Positions 35,323 to 47,932 of a stretch of 64,000 nt of DNA are shown one piece after another (within the stretch, counting starts at the first letter, position 1; each line of letters begins with the position of its first letter). The DNA is from Megalobrama amblycephala (Eukaryota > Chordata > Actinopteri > Cypriniformes > Xenocyprididae). The DNA lies in contig NC_063061.1 in the NCBI RefSeq assembly GCF_018812025.1, forward strand, positions 35,516,115 through 35,580,114, given 5' to 3'. The position numbers and the translations under genes are program-made. The notes under the pieces are model-generated. The model had not been told where the DNA came from. It searched no databases and was given only the letters and a program-made list of their open reading frames with translations.

Positions 35323-36170
35323 TTATTTTAAAAGTCTCTTCTGCTCACCTATACTGAATTATAGTTGGTAAAAAATACAGTAAAAACAGTAATATTGTGA
35401 AATATTATTACAATTTAAAATAACTGTTTTTTATATTGTAATATATTATAAAATGTAATTAATTTAAATTGATAAAGAATTTATAATTTAACACCAAATC
35501 ATCATATTAGAATGATTTCTGAAGGATCATGTGACACTGAAGACTGGAGTAATGATGCTGAAAATTCAGCTTTGATCACAGGAATAAATTACATTTTAAA
35601 ATATATTTAATTAGAAAGCAATGGAAGCTTGTTTCCATCACTAAATAATTCAGTAAAAAAGGTAATTGTGACTTTTTATTCTCAGAATTGCAAGATTTAA
35701 ACTTGTAATCGTGAGTTATGAAGTTGCATGTTATAAAATTAGAGACAAAGTCAGAGATAAACTCTTAATTCTGACTTTATAACTCGCAATTCTGACTTTA
35801 TAACTCACAATTCTGACTTTATATCTCACAATTGTGACTTTATAACTCACAATTCTGACTTTATAACTCACAATTCTGACTTTATAACACTTAATTCTGA
35901 TTTTATATCACATAATTCTAACTTTATAACTCGCAATTGTGAGTTTATATCGCAATTCTGAGAAAAAAGTCTGAGATAAAAAAGTCGCATATTCCTTTTT
36001 ATTTATTTTTTTTAATTCATGGCGTCAACAAGTTTCCATAGAAAACAGTTATTAAAAATTGTAAAAAAATATTTCACAATATTACTACTCTTACTGTATT
36101 TTTGAGTAAATAAATGCAGCCTTGGTGAGCAGAAGAGACTTCTTTCAAATACATTAAAAAAATCTTAATC
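35323..36170. mobile_element. second copy of the cactaccatt palindromic family, interrupted
   Basis: aagtctcttctgctcacc, acagtaatattgtgaaatat and aggatcatgtgacactgaag match the element at 27262-28191, with their inverse at 36040-36160. An unrelated insert at about 35622-36040 separates the arms. The true termini have decayed. Confidence 0.7.
35622..36040. mobile_element. insert with ggaa(g/a)cttgtt ends and a 22-23 bp tandem repeat
   Basis: Ends read atggaagcttgtttccat on the left and caacaagtttccata on the right (partly inverse). Between about 35756 and 35960 a unit of 22-23 bp based on ctttataactcacaattctga repeats about nine times with small changes. Confidence 0.65.
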
Positions 36171-37059
36171 CTCCACCAGAGGACTTCAGTGACCCTTCAG
36201 TGAGTTTAAAGGAGGAGGTTCTATTCTGGAATAATCTTGCCATCTGTTCTTCTATTGCAGTTGTGGAATGTCAGACTTCCAGAATATTCCAACACTTCCC
36301 ACCCAGTTAATCAAAGGGTCATCCAGAGTTCTAGAATGCGGGCGAAATCTCATACTAGACGTCGTGAGTGTTGGGTAATATGTGCATTTACACCGAGTCA
36401 CAGGCTCACGTTTCGCAGATTACCGCCAGAGCTAATGCTAATCTGAGAGATAGTGTTGACGGGCTTTACTGATCGCTGAGAACCCTGTCCATCCGAGCAG
36501 TGTGAATTCTGTTCTGTGTGAATTCTCACAGCAATACAAAGTTATCAGTCTGTAAGCACACAATATGGCTTTAAAACTGATTTAGCTACATGAAAAGACT
36601 ATAAATAATCTGTGGCGCTGCCTTTTCCTCTTTCTTTGCACAATAAGGGGTTTTGCATATTTTGAAACAAAGGCACTTTACTGTACATGGGAAAGCAAAG
36701 ATCTGTGGCTTGTCGAAGCAAAATAGCTACTTGGACTCATCAGAGTTTAATGTTTATGTTTAGCTAATGCTATGTGGCGTAAATTATGCATGGTGACTCA
36801 TCGAACACGAATCATTCGCTGGACTTTCATGAGACTCATCTGCACGGGGAATTGTGTAATCTGCTGTTCAGAGAAATGTTTGAATGTCTGGGAATGGATG
36901 CAGTTTAATTAAAAGAGTGTTTGGCTATAAAGGTTTATGTACTGTAACTTTACAGTCAGCATTAATGGAACATCACATGGCAAGAGCTGCTGCTGCTGCT
37001 GTGATTGTGTGTGTGTGAGTAGAGTTTTTTCACAATCTGTATTTATTTGTATTATTTTA

Positions 37060-37945
37060 TTTTATTTTAAACATGCCCCACATGTTTTACCGTTAGTTTT
37101 AATAATTAATACAATTAATAAAATAAAATAATTAATTATTTTATTTATTTTATGTTATTAATAATTGATACAAATTATTTAATTGAAGCATTAAAAATAA
37201 AAAGAATAAAACAAATCAAATTTTCATTTATTTTATTTTTATTTTTTATTGTCCATGCTCCATGTTTCACTGCTAATTTTGTATATAATAATTAATTATT
37301 ACTTATCAATAATTATCATTAATAATTTAATTAATAAAAAAGATTTAACTGGAGCATTAAAAAGAGAATGAATAAAATTAAACAAATCTCATTTAATTTT
37401 ATTTTATTTTCAATATGCCTCACACACTTTACCATTAATTTAAACATTGGTAATAATTATCAATAATAATTTACTTGATACAAAATTATTTAATTGAATT
37501 ACTAAAAAGAAAAATAATAAAAGTACAAAAAAAATCACATTCTTTCTTTCTTTCTTTCTTTCTTTATTTTATTTTTTATTGTCAACATGCCTATTATTAA
37601 TTTGCTTAATAAGAAAATATGAAATTGAAGCATTAAAAAGAAAAATAATACAAAATATCATTTTATTTTATTTTATTTTATTTTATATTTTCAACATGCC
37701 CCACACACTTTAACATTAATTTAAATATCATTAATTATTATCATTTAATAATTTACTTAATACAAAATTATTTAATTGAGTCACTAAAAAGAATAAAAGT
37801 AAAACAAATCACATTCTTTATTTATTTTAATTTTATTTTCAACACACCCATTATTAATTTGCTTAATATTAAATTGAAGCATTAAAATGAAAAATAATAC
37901 AAAATATCATTTTATTTTATTTTTATTTTATCTGTCAACACTCCT
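37060..37945. repeat. AT-rich degenerate tandem array
   Basis: A block with attttattttattttt, then caacatgccccacac, actttaccattaattt, tatcattaataattt, aattatttaattg and agcattaaaaaga recurs about seven times. The caacatgcc-like word appears near 37069, 37251, 37412, 37582, 37692, 37840 and 37936, so the period varies from about 100 to 180 bp. A (tttc)n run lies at 37542-37565. No genes. Confidence 0.7.
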
Positions 37946-38033
37946 TGAATTGATTGGAATGAAAACATTTATGACTTATAACCAACTTTACAACCAGTCA
38001 GCTGATCACAGTGCTGTGTGTGACACACCCCAT

Positions 38034-38034
<1 letters not shown>

Positions 38035-38096
<62 letters not shown>

Positions 38097-38201
38097 GCTG
38101 CCACAGCATGTTAAATTCTTGCACTCGCTCCCCTAAGGGTGAACGGCTTGTTTGGTGAGACATTCTCTCTCAGTCATTCAAAATTACTTCACTTTGCTAT
38201 T

Positions 38202-38241
<40 letters not shown>
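38035..38241. repeat. facing CA and GT microsatellites
   Basis: (CA)n at 38035-38094 and (GT)n at 38204-38241 are inverted relative to each other and separated by about 110 bp. Confidence 0.9.
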
Positions 38242-38243
<2 letters not shown>

Positions 38244-39006
38244 CCCACTCAAATTCTCTCTGCTCAGTGAGTCACCAGCTCTTGAGCAGGAGAAATACCG
38301 TCCCCACCCTAAATGATTCCGTATGCCGGGGTTCAGGGGTCCGTACTTGCATCCGCCTCCTACTGGATATAAACAGTACGACACTCAATGGGTTATTTTT
38401 GCTTTTCTCTTAAATTTTTAAAGGACTACTAAATATTTTATACATCAAGAAAATAAATTATGCTGCAGAGTAGCCTACTAATGTATCAATTACTGTACAG
38501 TAACCTATGTATAAACTTATAGTTAAAAATGTATAGTAAAAAGTTTCAAACAGTAGTATTCTGCACTGTCATCACATTATATAGCGACTAGAATCATGCA
38601 TGTAGTTATGTTTCATTATTAATTCAATTAAGTGTCTTAATGTTTGTCAGTTTGATTTTGCAGTTGATCAAGAACGAGATATAAAATCACAGTTGATTTT
38701 GTCTTCAGTTCAGCTGTCACACTGGGAAAGGAATTGGCGAGTTGTATTGTGTAGTACCTCTGGTTGTGCACTGCACATTTTGGCAAATGATGTGGCTCAG
38801 CTGGGTATGTCATGCAGAATATTTGCATACTGTGCACAGTGTACATACTGCATACTGCAAAAGGAAGAGCTAGGGTTAGACTGGAGGTGTTATAATTATA
38901 TTTACTGATTGTAAAAGCAGTAGAAGCCTATGTATGTGCTGTTAAACACTGACAGTACAAGATTCTGACAGATTCAGCAGGATCTGTGGGGGGAGCGTTG
39001 CACAGC

Positions 39007-39009
<3 letters not shown>

Positions 39010-39063
<54 letters not shown>
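39010..39063. repeat. (TG)n microsatellite
   Basis: About 54 bp of uninterrupted TG. Confidence 0.95.
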
Positions 39064-39066
<3 letters not shown>

Positions 39067-39319
39067 CACACCTTCCTGTTAACCACCTGACCTTCGCTGC
39101 ACTTTGACACATTTATACATGATATTAAATGCCCGACTGTCGCCTTTGTTTTTTTTATCAAAATCAGTTACCATTCCAGTAATTAAACTGAAATTACCAA
39201 GATAATGTGTAAGAATTTATTTAATTGAAAGATTAAATTAAGGATAAATGATAATGTTTAAAATAAACATTCATTTTAAATTTGTTAAACTGAATAAAAT
39301 TACAATACATCTTTAAAAT

Positions 39320-39559
39320 ATTTCAAATAAATTTTTATTAAATAATAAAATATAAATAATATATAATAATGTATTTATATATGTGTATATATATATGTTA
39401 TAATATAAAAATCAAATAATTAAAAAATATTGAATTATTAAACTGAATACAGATTTTATTTATTTAATTGAAAGATTAGGAATAAATAAAATAAGCATTC
39501 GTTTTGAATGTATGTAAATTAAATAAAAGTGTATTTATGAAATAATAAATATAATAATT

Positions 39560-39631
<72 letters not shown>

Positions 39632-39921
39632 ATATGTGTAGATTTATACATATATAATATAACATAATAAATATATATAATTTTATATATAATTTATACA
39701 TATATGTGTGTGTATGATATATGTAGATTTATATTTATATATATTTATATTTATATAACATAATATATGTGTGTGATATGTGTATATTTATATAAAATAC
39801 AAATAAATTGAAATTGTAATCATAATTTAAATCAAAGATTAAGAAAAAAATAAAATAAACATTCATTTTAAATTTAATTAAAAGTATATTTGTTAATAAA
39901 TATAAAAATATATATAATAAT

Positions 39922-39964
<43 letters not shown>

Positions 39965-40060
39965 ATACATACATATAGATTTATAAAAGAATATATATAA
40001 TTAAAAATCTATAAAAATAATAAATATTATAGATTTATAATTTGAATTTTGAAATCAAAT
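39320..40060. repeat. AT-rich low-complexity block with (GT)n and (TA)n
   Basis: Repeated aaataataaatataataat and attcattttaaattt motifs, a (GT)n tract at about 39575-39628 and TA tracts near 39560 and 39928-39955. Small open frames here are products of the low complexity. Confidence 0.75.
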
Positions 40061-40914
40061 ACAGATTATATTTCTGGTTGTATAATATATATACAGATAT
40101 TACAAACATAACACACTATCCAGACCTCACAGAGAGATCAGACGTGTCAATGCCTCAACGCAGAGACAGAACAGAGTTTCCTATATCGCTGTCTGCACTA
40201 TTCCTCCCTCTCTTTATCTCTCAAAGTATGATCTGTGTATAAAGTCACTGGTCTCTGTCTCTGTGTTTAAATGCTGCAGGCGTAGTTGCTCTCTGAATCA
40301 AAGCAGCATGTGATTTTGCACCTGGCAGGAGCGCAGCAGAGGGAAGATTTCTGTTTCATAGCTCAGGAGAGTTAATGGGGTTTCAGTTTAAGTGTCTTTG
40401 TCACAGATGTTTCTGCTGAAACAGACTATAAAATGAAGCTATAAAATGAATGTCGAGCAGCTCAGATCATTTGAGGAGAAATGTTTGAGTTCATATTAGA
40501 ATCTGTGTCTTTTAATTGAGACTTTGGTGTCTTGAAAAAAATGTGAGCACAGCTCTTCTGAAAGGCCATACATGAGATTAAAACATCTGAGAAACAGCAA
40601 AAGTCATTTTGCATTTGTCTTTCCAGAGTTCAGAGGCGTTTTCCCTGTGTATTTACACTCAGACAGACAGCAAACAGTAGAGATTGGGGCCACATTTGCC
40701 TTTCCCAGGACTGTGTGTGTCTCTGTCGGGGAGAAACCGTGACCCTAAATTTTCTTTTTGTGTCAATATCAGTGTTTTTGCATGCACAGTGGCTCCAAAA
40801 AGTATTTAGACACTCGAGTCAGACTTAAATATGTCTGTCATTCGATCACAATCAATCAAAGCAAGTGTCGTAGAAGATGCATAAACACACTTTACTTTGG
40901 ATGCATGCACTTTT

Positions 40915-41091
40915 TTGGCCGTCAAAATCTCACCCCCATTCATTCCCATTATAAAGCTGGGAAGAGCCTGAATATATTTTATTATAACTCCAATTGTGTT
41001 TGACTGAAAGAAGATAGTCATATACACCTATGGCTTAAGGGTGAGTAAATCATGGGATAATTTAATTTTTGGGGTGAACTAACCCTTTAAA
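40915..41091. mobile_element. right-hand fragment of the 'agttgaccc' TTAA MITE family
   Basis: It ends tttggggtgaactaaccctt followed by taa, and contains gggtgagtaaatcatgggat. These match the complement of the copy at 63249. The left part is lost or diverged. Confidence 0.65.
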
Positions 41092-41768
41092 AAGTTTGTT
41101 TTTGTTTTGTTTCAAAAAAACAACATTTGTATTAGCGGTACATGTCCAGAACCTCAACAAAGACAGCGCTTCATGCAGCTCTGGGGGATGATGGGAAATA
41201 TTCATCTAATGAGTTGATATCTGGGCTGTGAAGAGGCTGAACGTTTCTGATAGAAAACAAAGGCAGCTGTTGATTTGACAGTGTCGGGTTGACAGAGTTC
41301 CTCTCCCTCAGGGTTTCCATTTCCTCCATGATAACGGTCGGCTGAGCACAAAGAGAAAGACGAAAAGAAAGAACGAGAGAGAGGAGGAGAGAGGAAGTCA
41401 TGCAGCTCTGGCCCACACACACTTTGATTGTTTTATTAGTGAGTCCGCACTGCACCAGCATTACACCGTCACATGTCCAGCGTTCAGCACCGTAATCTAA
41501 TTTCAGCTGTTTTCACTGTGAGCATGTTTGAGCGCACGTCCTTCAATCTGAACATCCCATTCTGCTGTTCTAAGGGTTTGAAAAGCAACATACAGATTTT
41601 CACCAGCTGATTGCTATTGATTTCTCCATATGTAGTTTCCTTTTACACCATCACACTGATGTCTTCATAGCTGAAGTGTTAATCAGTGTTAGTGTGTGTG
41701 TATATATATATATAAATGTGTGTGTGCATATGTGTATATATGAAGTATGTGTGTGTGTATACATAATT

Positions 41769-41830
41769 AAGTGCTGTCAAATTGATTAATTGCATCTAAC
41801 ATACAAAGTTTGTAAATATATAATAGCCTA

Positions 41831-41917
<87 letters not shown>

Positions 41918-41969
41918 TTAGATGCGATTAATCGCAATTAATCGATTTGACAGCACTTATATATATATT

Positions 41970-42018
<49 letters not shown>

Positions 42019-43165
42019 TGTGTGCAGAGTTATTAGACAAGTTGATTTTCAAAAATTATTAAATACTCATGAGAAGGATGCAATACTAATGCAATACTAG
42101 AAATTGCAAAGTTAAAGCATGACCAAGGGACAGCAAAATGCTCATTTTCTGGCAGATTCTGGAAGATAAATTCTTCAATCAGTGGTACAAGAGGATTTGG
42201 TGCTGGTCTTTCAGGAGTCACTCTCAAGCTGTCTGTCTATAAGGCCTATAAAAACCCAGTCTTCATGTATTTTATAACACTTCAGCTTGTGATTTTTAAG
42301 TGCGGATCATTTTTTAGGATTCTTTACCTAACCTAAGTCTCTGAGATCCTGACACCTTGCACTTCTGGAGATTCCAGGTAGGTTGCAGTTGTGGAAAATG
42401 GTGGCGCTGGAGACTAAAGGGTTCCTGGTGGTTTCACACTTAATTCTTAATTCTTTTGCAGTTAACGTGTCTTTTCTTCTCCAGCTGTTTTTGTATGACC
42501 CCGCTGACCCAATGAGCATTTTGCTGTCCCTTGGTCATGCTTTAACTTTGCAATTTCTAGTATTGCATTAGTATTGCGTCCTTCTCATGAGTATTTAATA
42601 ATTTTTGACTTTTCAGTCTGAGTTAAATCTCTTTTTTGGCTCATTTTGCCTGTAAAAGAAAACCTGCCTAATAATTCTGCACACCTGAATATAGCCTATT
42701 TCCAGCCTTCATGAACAATTATATATCACTTATAAATGATTAAAAACAATATTAATAGTAGTTATTAAGATTGATGTGGATCAACTTGCCTAATAATTCT
42801 GCACACAGTGTATATATATATATTCACACACACACATACATATTATATATACACATATATACACACATATATGTACGTATATATATTTTACAAGCTTTTT
42901 TGTTAGATGCGATTAATCACGACTAATCGATTTGACAGCTCTTTATATCTATATCTCTTTGTGTATGTGTGTGTATGTAATATGTGTACGTATATACATA
43001 TAAAGCACTGTCAAATCGATTAATCGTGAGTAATCACATCTAACCTAAAAGTTTGTAAATATATAATATATGTGTGTGTTTGTATGTAAATATATTTGCA
43101 AACTTTTATGTTAGATGTGATTAATCGATTTGACAGCACTATATATATATGTGTGTGTGTGTCTT

Positions 43166-43215
<50 letters not shown>

Positions 43216-43277
43216 AGCTGTCAAACGCGATTAAACGCGGTTAATCGCATCTAACATAAAAGTTTGTAAATATGTAA

Positions 43278-43338
<61 letters not shown>

Positions 43339-43503
43339 ATTTACAACCTTTTTTGTTGGATGCAATTAATCATGACTAATTGATTTGAGAACACTTAATT
43401 ATATGTGCGTGTGTGTATACATATAGAAACACACACACATACATATATATATATATTTACAAACTTTTATGTTTAGATGCGATTAATCGATTTGACAGCT
43501 CTT
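41769..43503. repeat. cluster of hairpin elements with microsatellite loops
   Basis: Hairpin arms of the form agtgctgtcaaatcgattaa...cgcatctaacat, with the exact inverse, enclose TG/TA microsatellites. Copies: 41769-41959, 43003-43141 and 43214-43400 (both arms), plus single arms at about 42888-42943 and 43456-43503. More single arms lie at 51545-51606, 51737-51830 and 51905-51950. The stem contains the self-complementary attaatcg/cgattaat. Non-coding. Confidence 0.75.
42016..42810. mobile_element. palindromic DNA element (cactgtgtgcaga), TA-flanked, 795 bp
   Basis: Left end CACTGTGTGCAGAGTTATTA and right end TAATAATTCTGCACACAGTG are inverted, each next to TA. A second inner pair, about 100 bp per arm, contains catgaccaagggacagcaaa on the left and its inverse on the right. 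It is inserted among the TA/TG tracts of the hairpin cluster. No transposase frame. Confidence 0.8.
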
Positions 43504-44443
43504 GTGAGGTCAAAGGTGGTTGCTATGACATTGTTAATGGTCGCTAGGGTGTTCAGTGCTGTTGCTTTGGCATTGTGGATAGTCACTAGAGAGTTGCTAG
43601 GGTGTTCTCAGTGGTTGTTAAGGAGTGGCAAAGCAGTCTGCAGGGTGGTTTGGTTTAAAAATGTTACTTTTGACTTTTGTATGAACCACTTATTATTTGA
43701 AACCTTTCCTTGTCCTGCAGTGTAAGATTATTAAGCAGTAAATGATGTCATTGTTTTCAGTATCTTTAATCAAAAAGGGATGCTGGGTTTCATATTTATG
43801 AGCCTAACTGGAAAAATTATAGTTATCATCATTTGCAGTGTCTTTACTGTTTGAGTTTCTTTAACGTTAAGGAGTAAACAGGCTTAAACGTTCATTTCAG
43901 TCAGTCTTCGGTCAAACCTTACAACACATCACGCTGTGTGTCTGTTCCTGTGCGGATTGCAAATCACAGGGGTTTGTGGGAATCATGTTTCTCAATATTT
44001 CAGCAAACGGCTCAGACAGGATGATGCCACAGTCTGACGACACACACATACTGAATAAAACCGTCCCTCAAGAGCTGAACGCATCATTACAGAAGTTTAA
44101 TGATGGTTGTTTTTAGATTAGGAAGAATTTGGCTTCTTTGCTTTGCAGCTGCATTTGTTTTTTCAACATTTTCCTCTCAACCTCGCTTATAACAAAACAA
44201 AACGTGCTAACCATAATTTTCACTGAAATACCATTGAGTGTAATCATAATAAATGAACATGACATCTTCTCCAAACAGTGTAAGTAGAAGCTTCAGAATA
44301 TTTTTTGTCTTTTGAATTTATTATTTTATGATTGGTGGCTAACATGAATTATTAAACAATAGCTTTACTCTATAGATTTTTTAAAATCTCAGAATCATAC
44401 AAATGCTGCAGGACAAGCTACACACCAACAATTAGGGGAACTA

Positions 44444-44876
44444 GTAGAGCTGGGACAATACATCATTTCTCATTTTGCGATACAATATCGATCCTGATAT
44501 TTTCTCTCTGTCTGGAATCGATTCTGAGTTTAGTTTTAACAGCAGATGGCGCTCTAGGCTAGTCTTTAACAGCACACTCAAATGCTCATGGAGAAGACTG
44601 CTGGACAGCGCTCGTGCATTCGGCTGAGTCATGTAAGTGGTTAAATATACTTGCACCTCGGCTCGGATTAATGTAAACACTGCGAACACCCTTGTAATTC
44701 AACCTTTCGAACTTTAGGAATGATTATCTTAGGTTTAAGTGGTGTGTGTAAATGAACTGGAAGCAAGCAGAGTACTGGTGTTTCTAAAGCACATAGTGCC
44801 ATCTGCTGTTGAAAACTGAGATCAGAATCGATTCGAGAGAGGATCGCGATACATCGGAAAACACCACTAGCCCTAG
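44444..44876. mobile_element. fold-back element with gcgata / atcgat words
   Basis: The left arm (gctgggacaatacatcattt, then ggaatcgattctgag and cagcagatggcgctc) pairs with the right arm (gtgccatctgctgttg, then cagaatcgattc and ggatcgcgatacatc). About 430 bp, non-coding. Confidence 0.65.
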
Positions 44877-45778
44877 GAACTAGTAATAATAATGCTTGAC
44901 TTAGAAAACACCACTAACTTTAGTATTTTGGCAGAAATAGTCAAAGAGTGGAGATAAAACATCGACGGGGGAGGTGTAAACATTATTTGTAGGAAAAGCA
45001 GCGATGTTACTTAAAACATGCACACATATAATATACATAGGCTATGTAGTATCATTTTAACTTACCTCTATATCTTCTGTCGGCAGTTGCGCCAGTCAAA
45101 ATTAAAAAAATAAACACAACAGGCTGGGTTATAGAAATAACCCAATAAATGTTAGGAATAACCCAACACTTTTTAGAGTGGCAGGGTTATTATAGTAAAC
45201 TAAAACCATAAAAAACATTGTTACTTGAAATAAAATGAACTTTAACTTCAAATAAAATATAAAAAAAACTTATTTGAGCTATTTGCCAAGGCAACATTTT
45301 TCATTTAGTTTAACTTGATGTACAATAACTAAAACCTAATAAAAAAAAAACTAGTAAAAATGAAAACACACAACAAAAGTAGCCTACTAAAACATTAACT
45401 AAAATGAAAATGAAAACAGAAAATATAAAAACTAAATCAAAATATTAATAAGTACTATAATAGTATCTCAATGACACTAAAATAACTATGAAGCCATGGA
45501 CTCTTTGTTTTTGTGATTATCCTGTTGAACATCACTGTTCTTTTAATGTCTGTCCACTGTGTCCAGTAGGGGGTGTTACGTCACAAACGTTCAGTGTTCT
45601 GATCCAGGGTCAGTTTATCTTCACCCAGCCGCTGCTAGAACATGTTGTGAGGAAAAACTCCTTAACTGGAAGAAAATCAGCCTGTTAAAGCAACCCGCAT
45701 TTTTGTGTTAGTGTCGCCCTGATAAATGAGATAACCCAAATCCACAAGCCACTGTCACAAACACTGTGCTTTCTTTAG

Positions 45779-45779
<1 letters not shown>

Positions 45780-45860
<81 letters not shown>
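45780..45860. repeat. (TG)n microsatellite, about 80 bp
   Basis: Uninterrupted alternating TG. Confidence 0.95.
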
Positions 45861-45862
<2 letters not shown>

Positions 45863-46979
45863 CTGTCTGGAAGTGAAAACACTTGTAATGTGTAATACTT
45901 TGTGGAAACACTACCATTTAAAAGTTTTGGGGAAGTAAGATTTTAAAAAATAAAAAGAAAGTAAGACACATTAAATTGACCAAAAGTGAAATTTATAATG
46001 TTACAAAAGATTCAATTTCACATAAATGCTGTTCTTTTGAACATTCTTTTCATCAAAGAATCCTGGAAAAAATGTATCACGCTAGTGCAAGTGTTTGGGG
46101 AGGGAATGTTACCAGCTGACTGTGGAGAAGAAGGTGATGTCATCACAGACTCTCTCTGGACCATTTAATGGTGACCATAACAGTATTTTATTAGTCATTA
46201 GAGTATTTCATATCTGTAGTTCATATGTCATCCTTCACTGTTCAGCAGTCTGAGGAGAAATTGTTCAGAAAGATTCAGCATGTGACCATTTAGAGCTGTT
46301 TTCTTCTCTCCCTGTCTTATATTTTCTGTGACGGTGATCTCAAATTGCAGCTCCGCTGTGAGAAATCGTTCATCACGCGTTTTTCGTTTTGTCTGATGAT
46401 GAGTTTGTCAGAAGGATTGCTGACTGCGGATATCGACCTGCTCTTTTCTTCGCTCTCAGTGCAGAGAGAAATGACCTGAAATTGATTCTCAGTCCTCGAC
46501 ACACACTGATTCTGCCACTGTGTCTGTTTCACCGTCCTGGAGGAATCGTATAGATTTATTGTCTTAAGAGACGCAGTTTTAGCCATGCAGACTGCTGTGG
46601 AGATCAAAGAGCTGCAATGAAATTATTTGTGCACTACATAGTTCTGTGTACAAAATCTTTATATATATATATATATACGGTTTGTGTCTACATGTAATCT
46701 AGCTGGTGTAACCTCATTGGCACATTTGTCATATCTATCATACTATTGTCTATGGTATATGATATGATATGTGATATATATGGGCTGCACTAATCTTAAT
46801 CAAGCATGCTATTTAGGAGAGAAGAGAAAAAAAAAGAAAGTAGCCTATATTTTGCATTAATAAATTGTTGTATTTATTTATTTTTATATTAATATGTTTT
46901 ATGTATTAATTATATTTATATGAATATAATTATTTGTATTTATATATATGAAAATTTAGATAAATGATATATATATACA

Positions 46980-46982
46980 AAA

Positions 46983-47033
<51 letters not shown>

Positions 47034-47035
47034 CA
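46980..47035. repeat. (TA)n microsatellite
   Basis: gtgtgtatat leads into about 42 bp of alternating TA. Confidence 0.9.
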
Positions 47036-47257
47036 TGTGACGGTATCAAATTTTCATGTTGTGATAATTGCTGAAGTTTTTATCACTATATTGAAATAAG
47101 TTGCAAAAAAGTGTTGTCATAGTATAACAGGCTTAAGAACTCTATCTTATAACAAAAAGAACTCTGAACATTTAAATACAATAATGCAGTACACAAAAAA
47201 TTATAAAGTAAAATGTTTCAAACAGATTAAATTGCAAAAGAATTATAAAGAACAACA

Positions 47258-47550
47258 GGTAACACTATATAAGGTCTCATTATTTAATGCATTAACTAAG
47301 ATTGAGTAATAGCTACATTGTTACAGAAGGTATTATTTTTGTTAATGTTAGTTAAGAAACACAACTGATCATTGTTAGTTTTATCTCAGGTCAGTTGAAT
47401 AAGTTCTTTTGATTTTAGTAATGTTATTAAACATTAACTAAGATATTAACATTATCTAAGATTAATTAATGCTTTATAAGTATTTTTCATTGTCAGTTTA
47501 GTAATAATGAATTAACATGTTAACTAATGAAATCGTATGTCTCTAAGCTC
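47258..47550. mobile_element. diverged Angel-like MITE, copy 3
   Basis: ggtaacactatataaggtct followed by aatgcattaactaagatt and many gttaatgttagttaa/ttaactaa words resemble copies at 5823 and 18415. The right terminus is not clear. Confidence 0.5.
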
Positions 47551-47932
47551 TCTAACAATAACAAATAATCAGAACATTTTCAATCATTAGGGGATGCTGT
47601 AGTCCAGATTAAAATATAAAAATGTTTAAGTTTGAAAATAAATAGCCTATTAAGTCTTTAAGTATTAAGTATTTGGTGCTATGATGAACAACATTGAGAT
47701 TACAAAAAAATGAATGGCTGTTTGAAGCATTTTAAAAATTGTTCATTAGTGCAGCTGCTTTGTTTACGGGGTTTCTGGGGTAACCGCTGTACTTCTGCTG
47801 TTCCATCAGCGCCCTCTGTGTCTCATTTGGAAGGCTGCATACTACGGAGGTCGCATTTGAAGGGTGCATACGTCATTGATGTGGTCTCATTTAAGAAAAA
47901 TAACCGATGGATTGCAAAGTAAAAAAGAAAAT

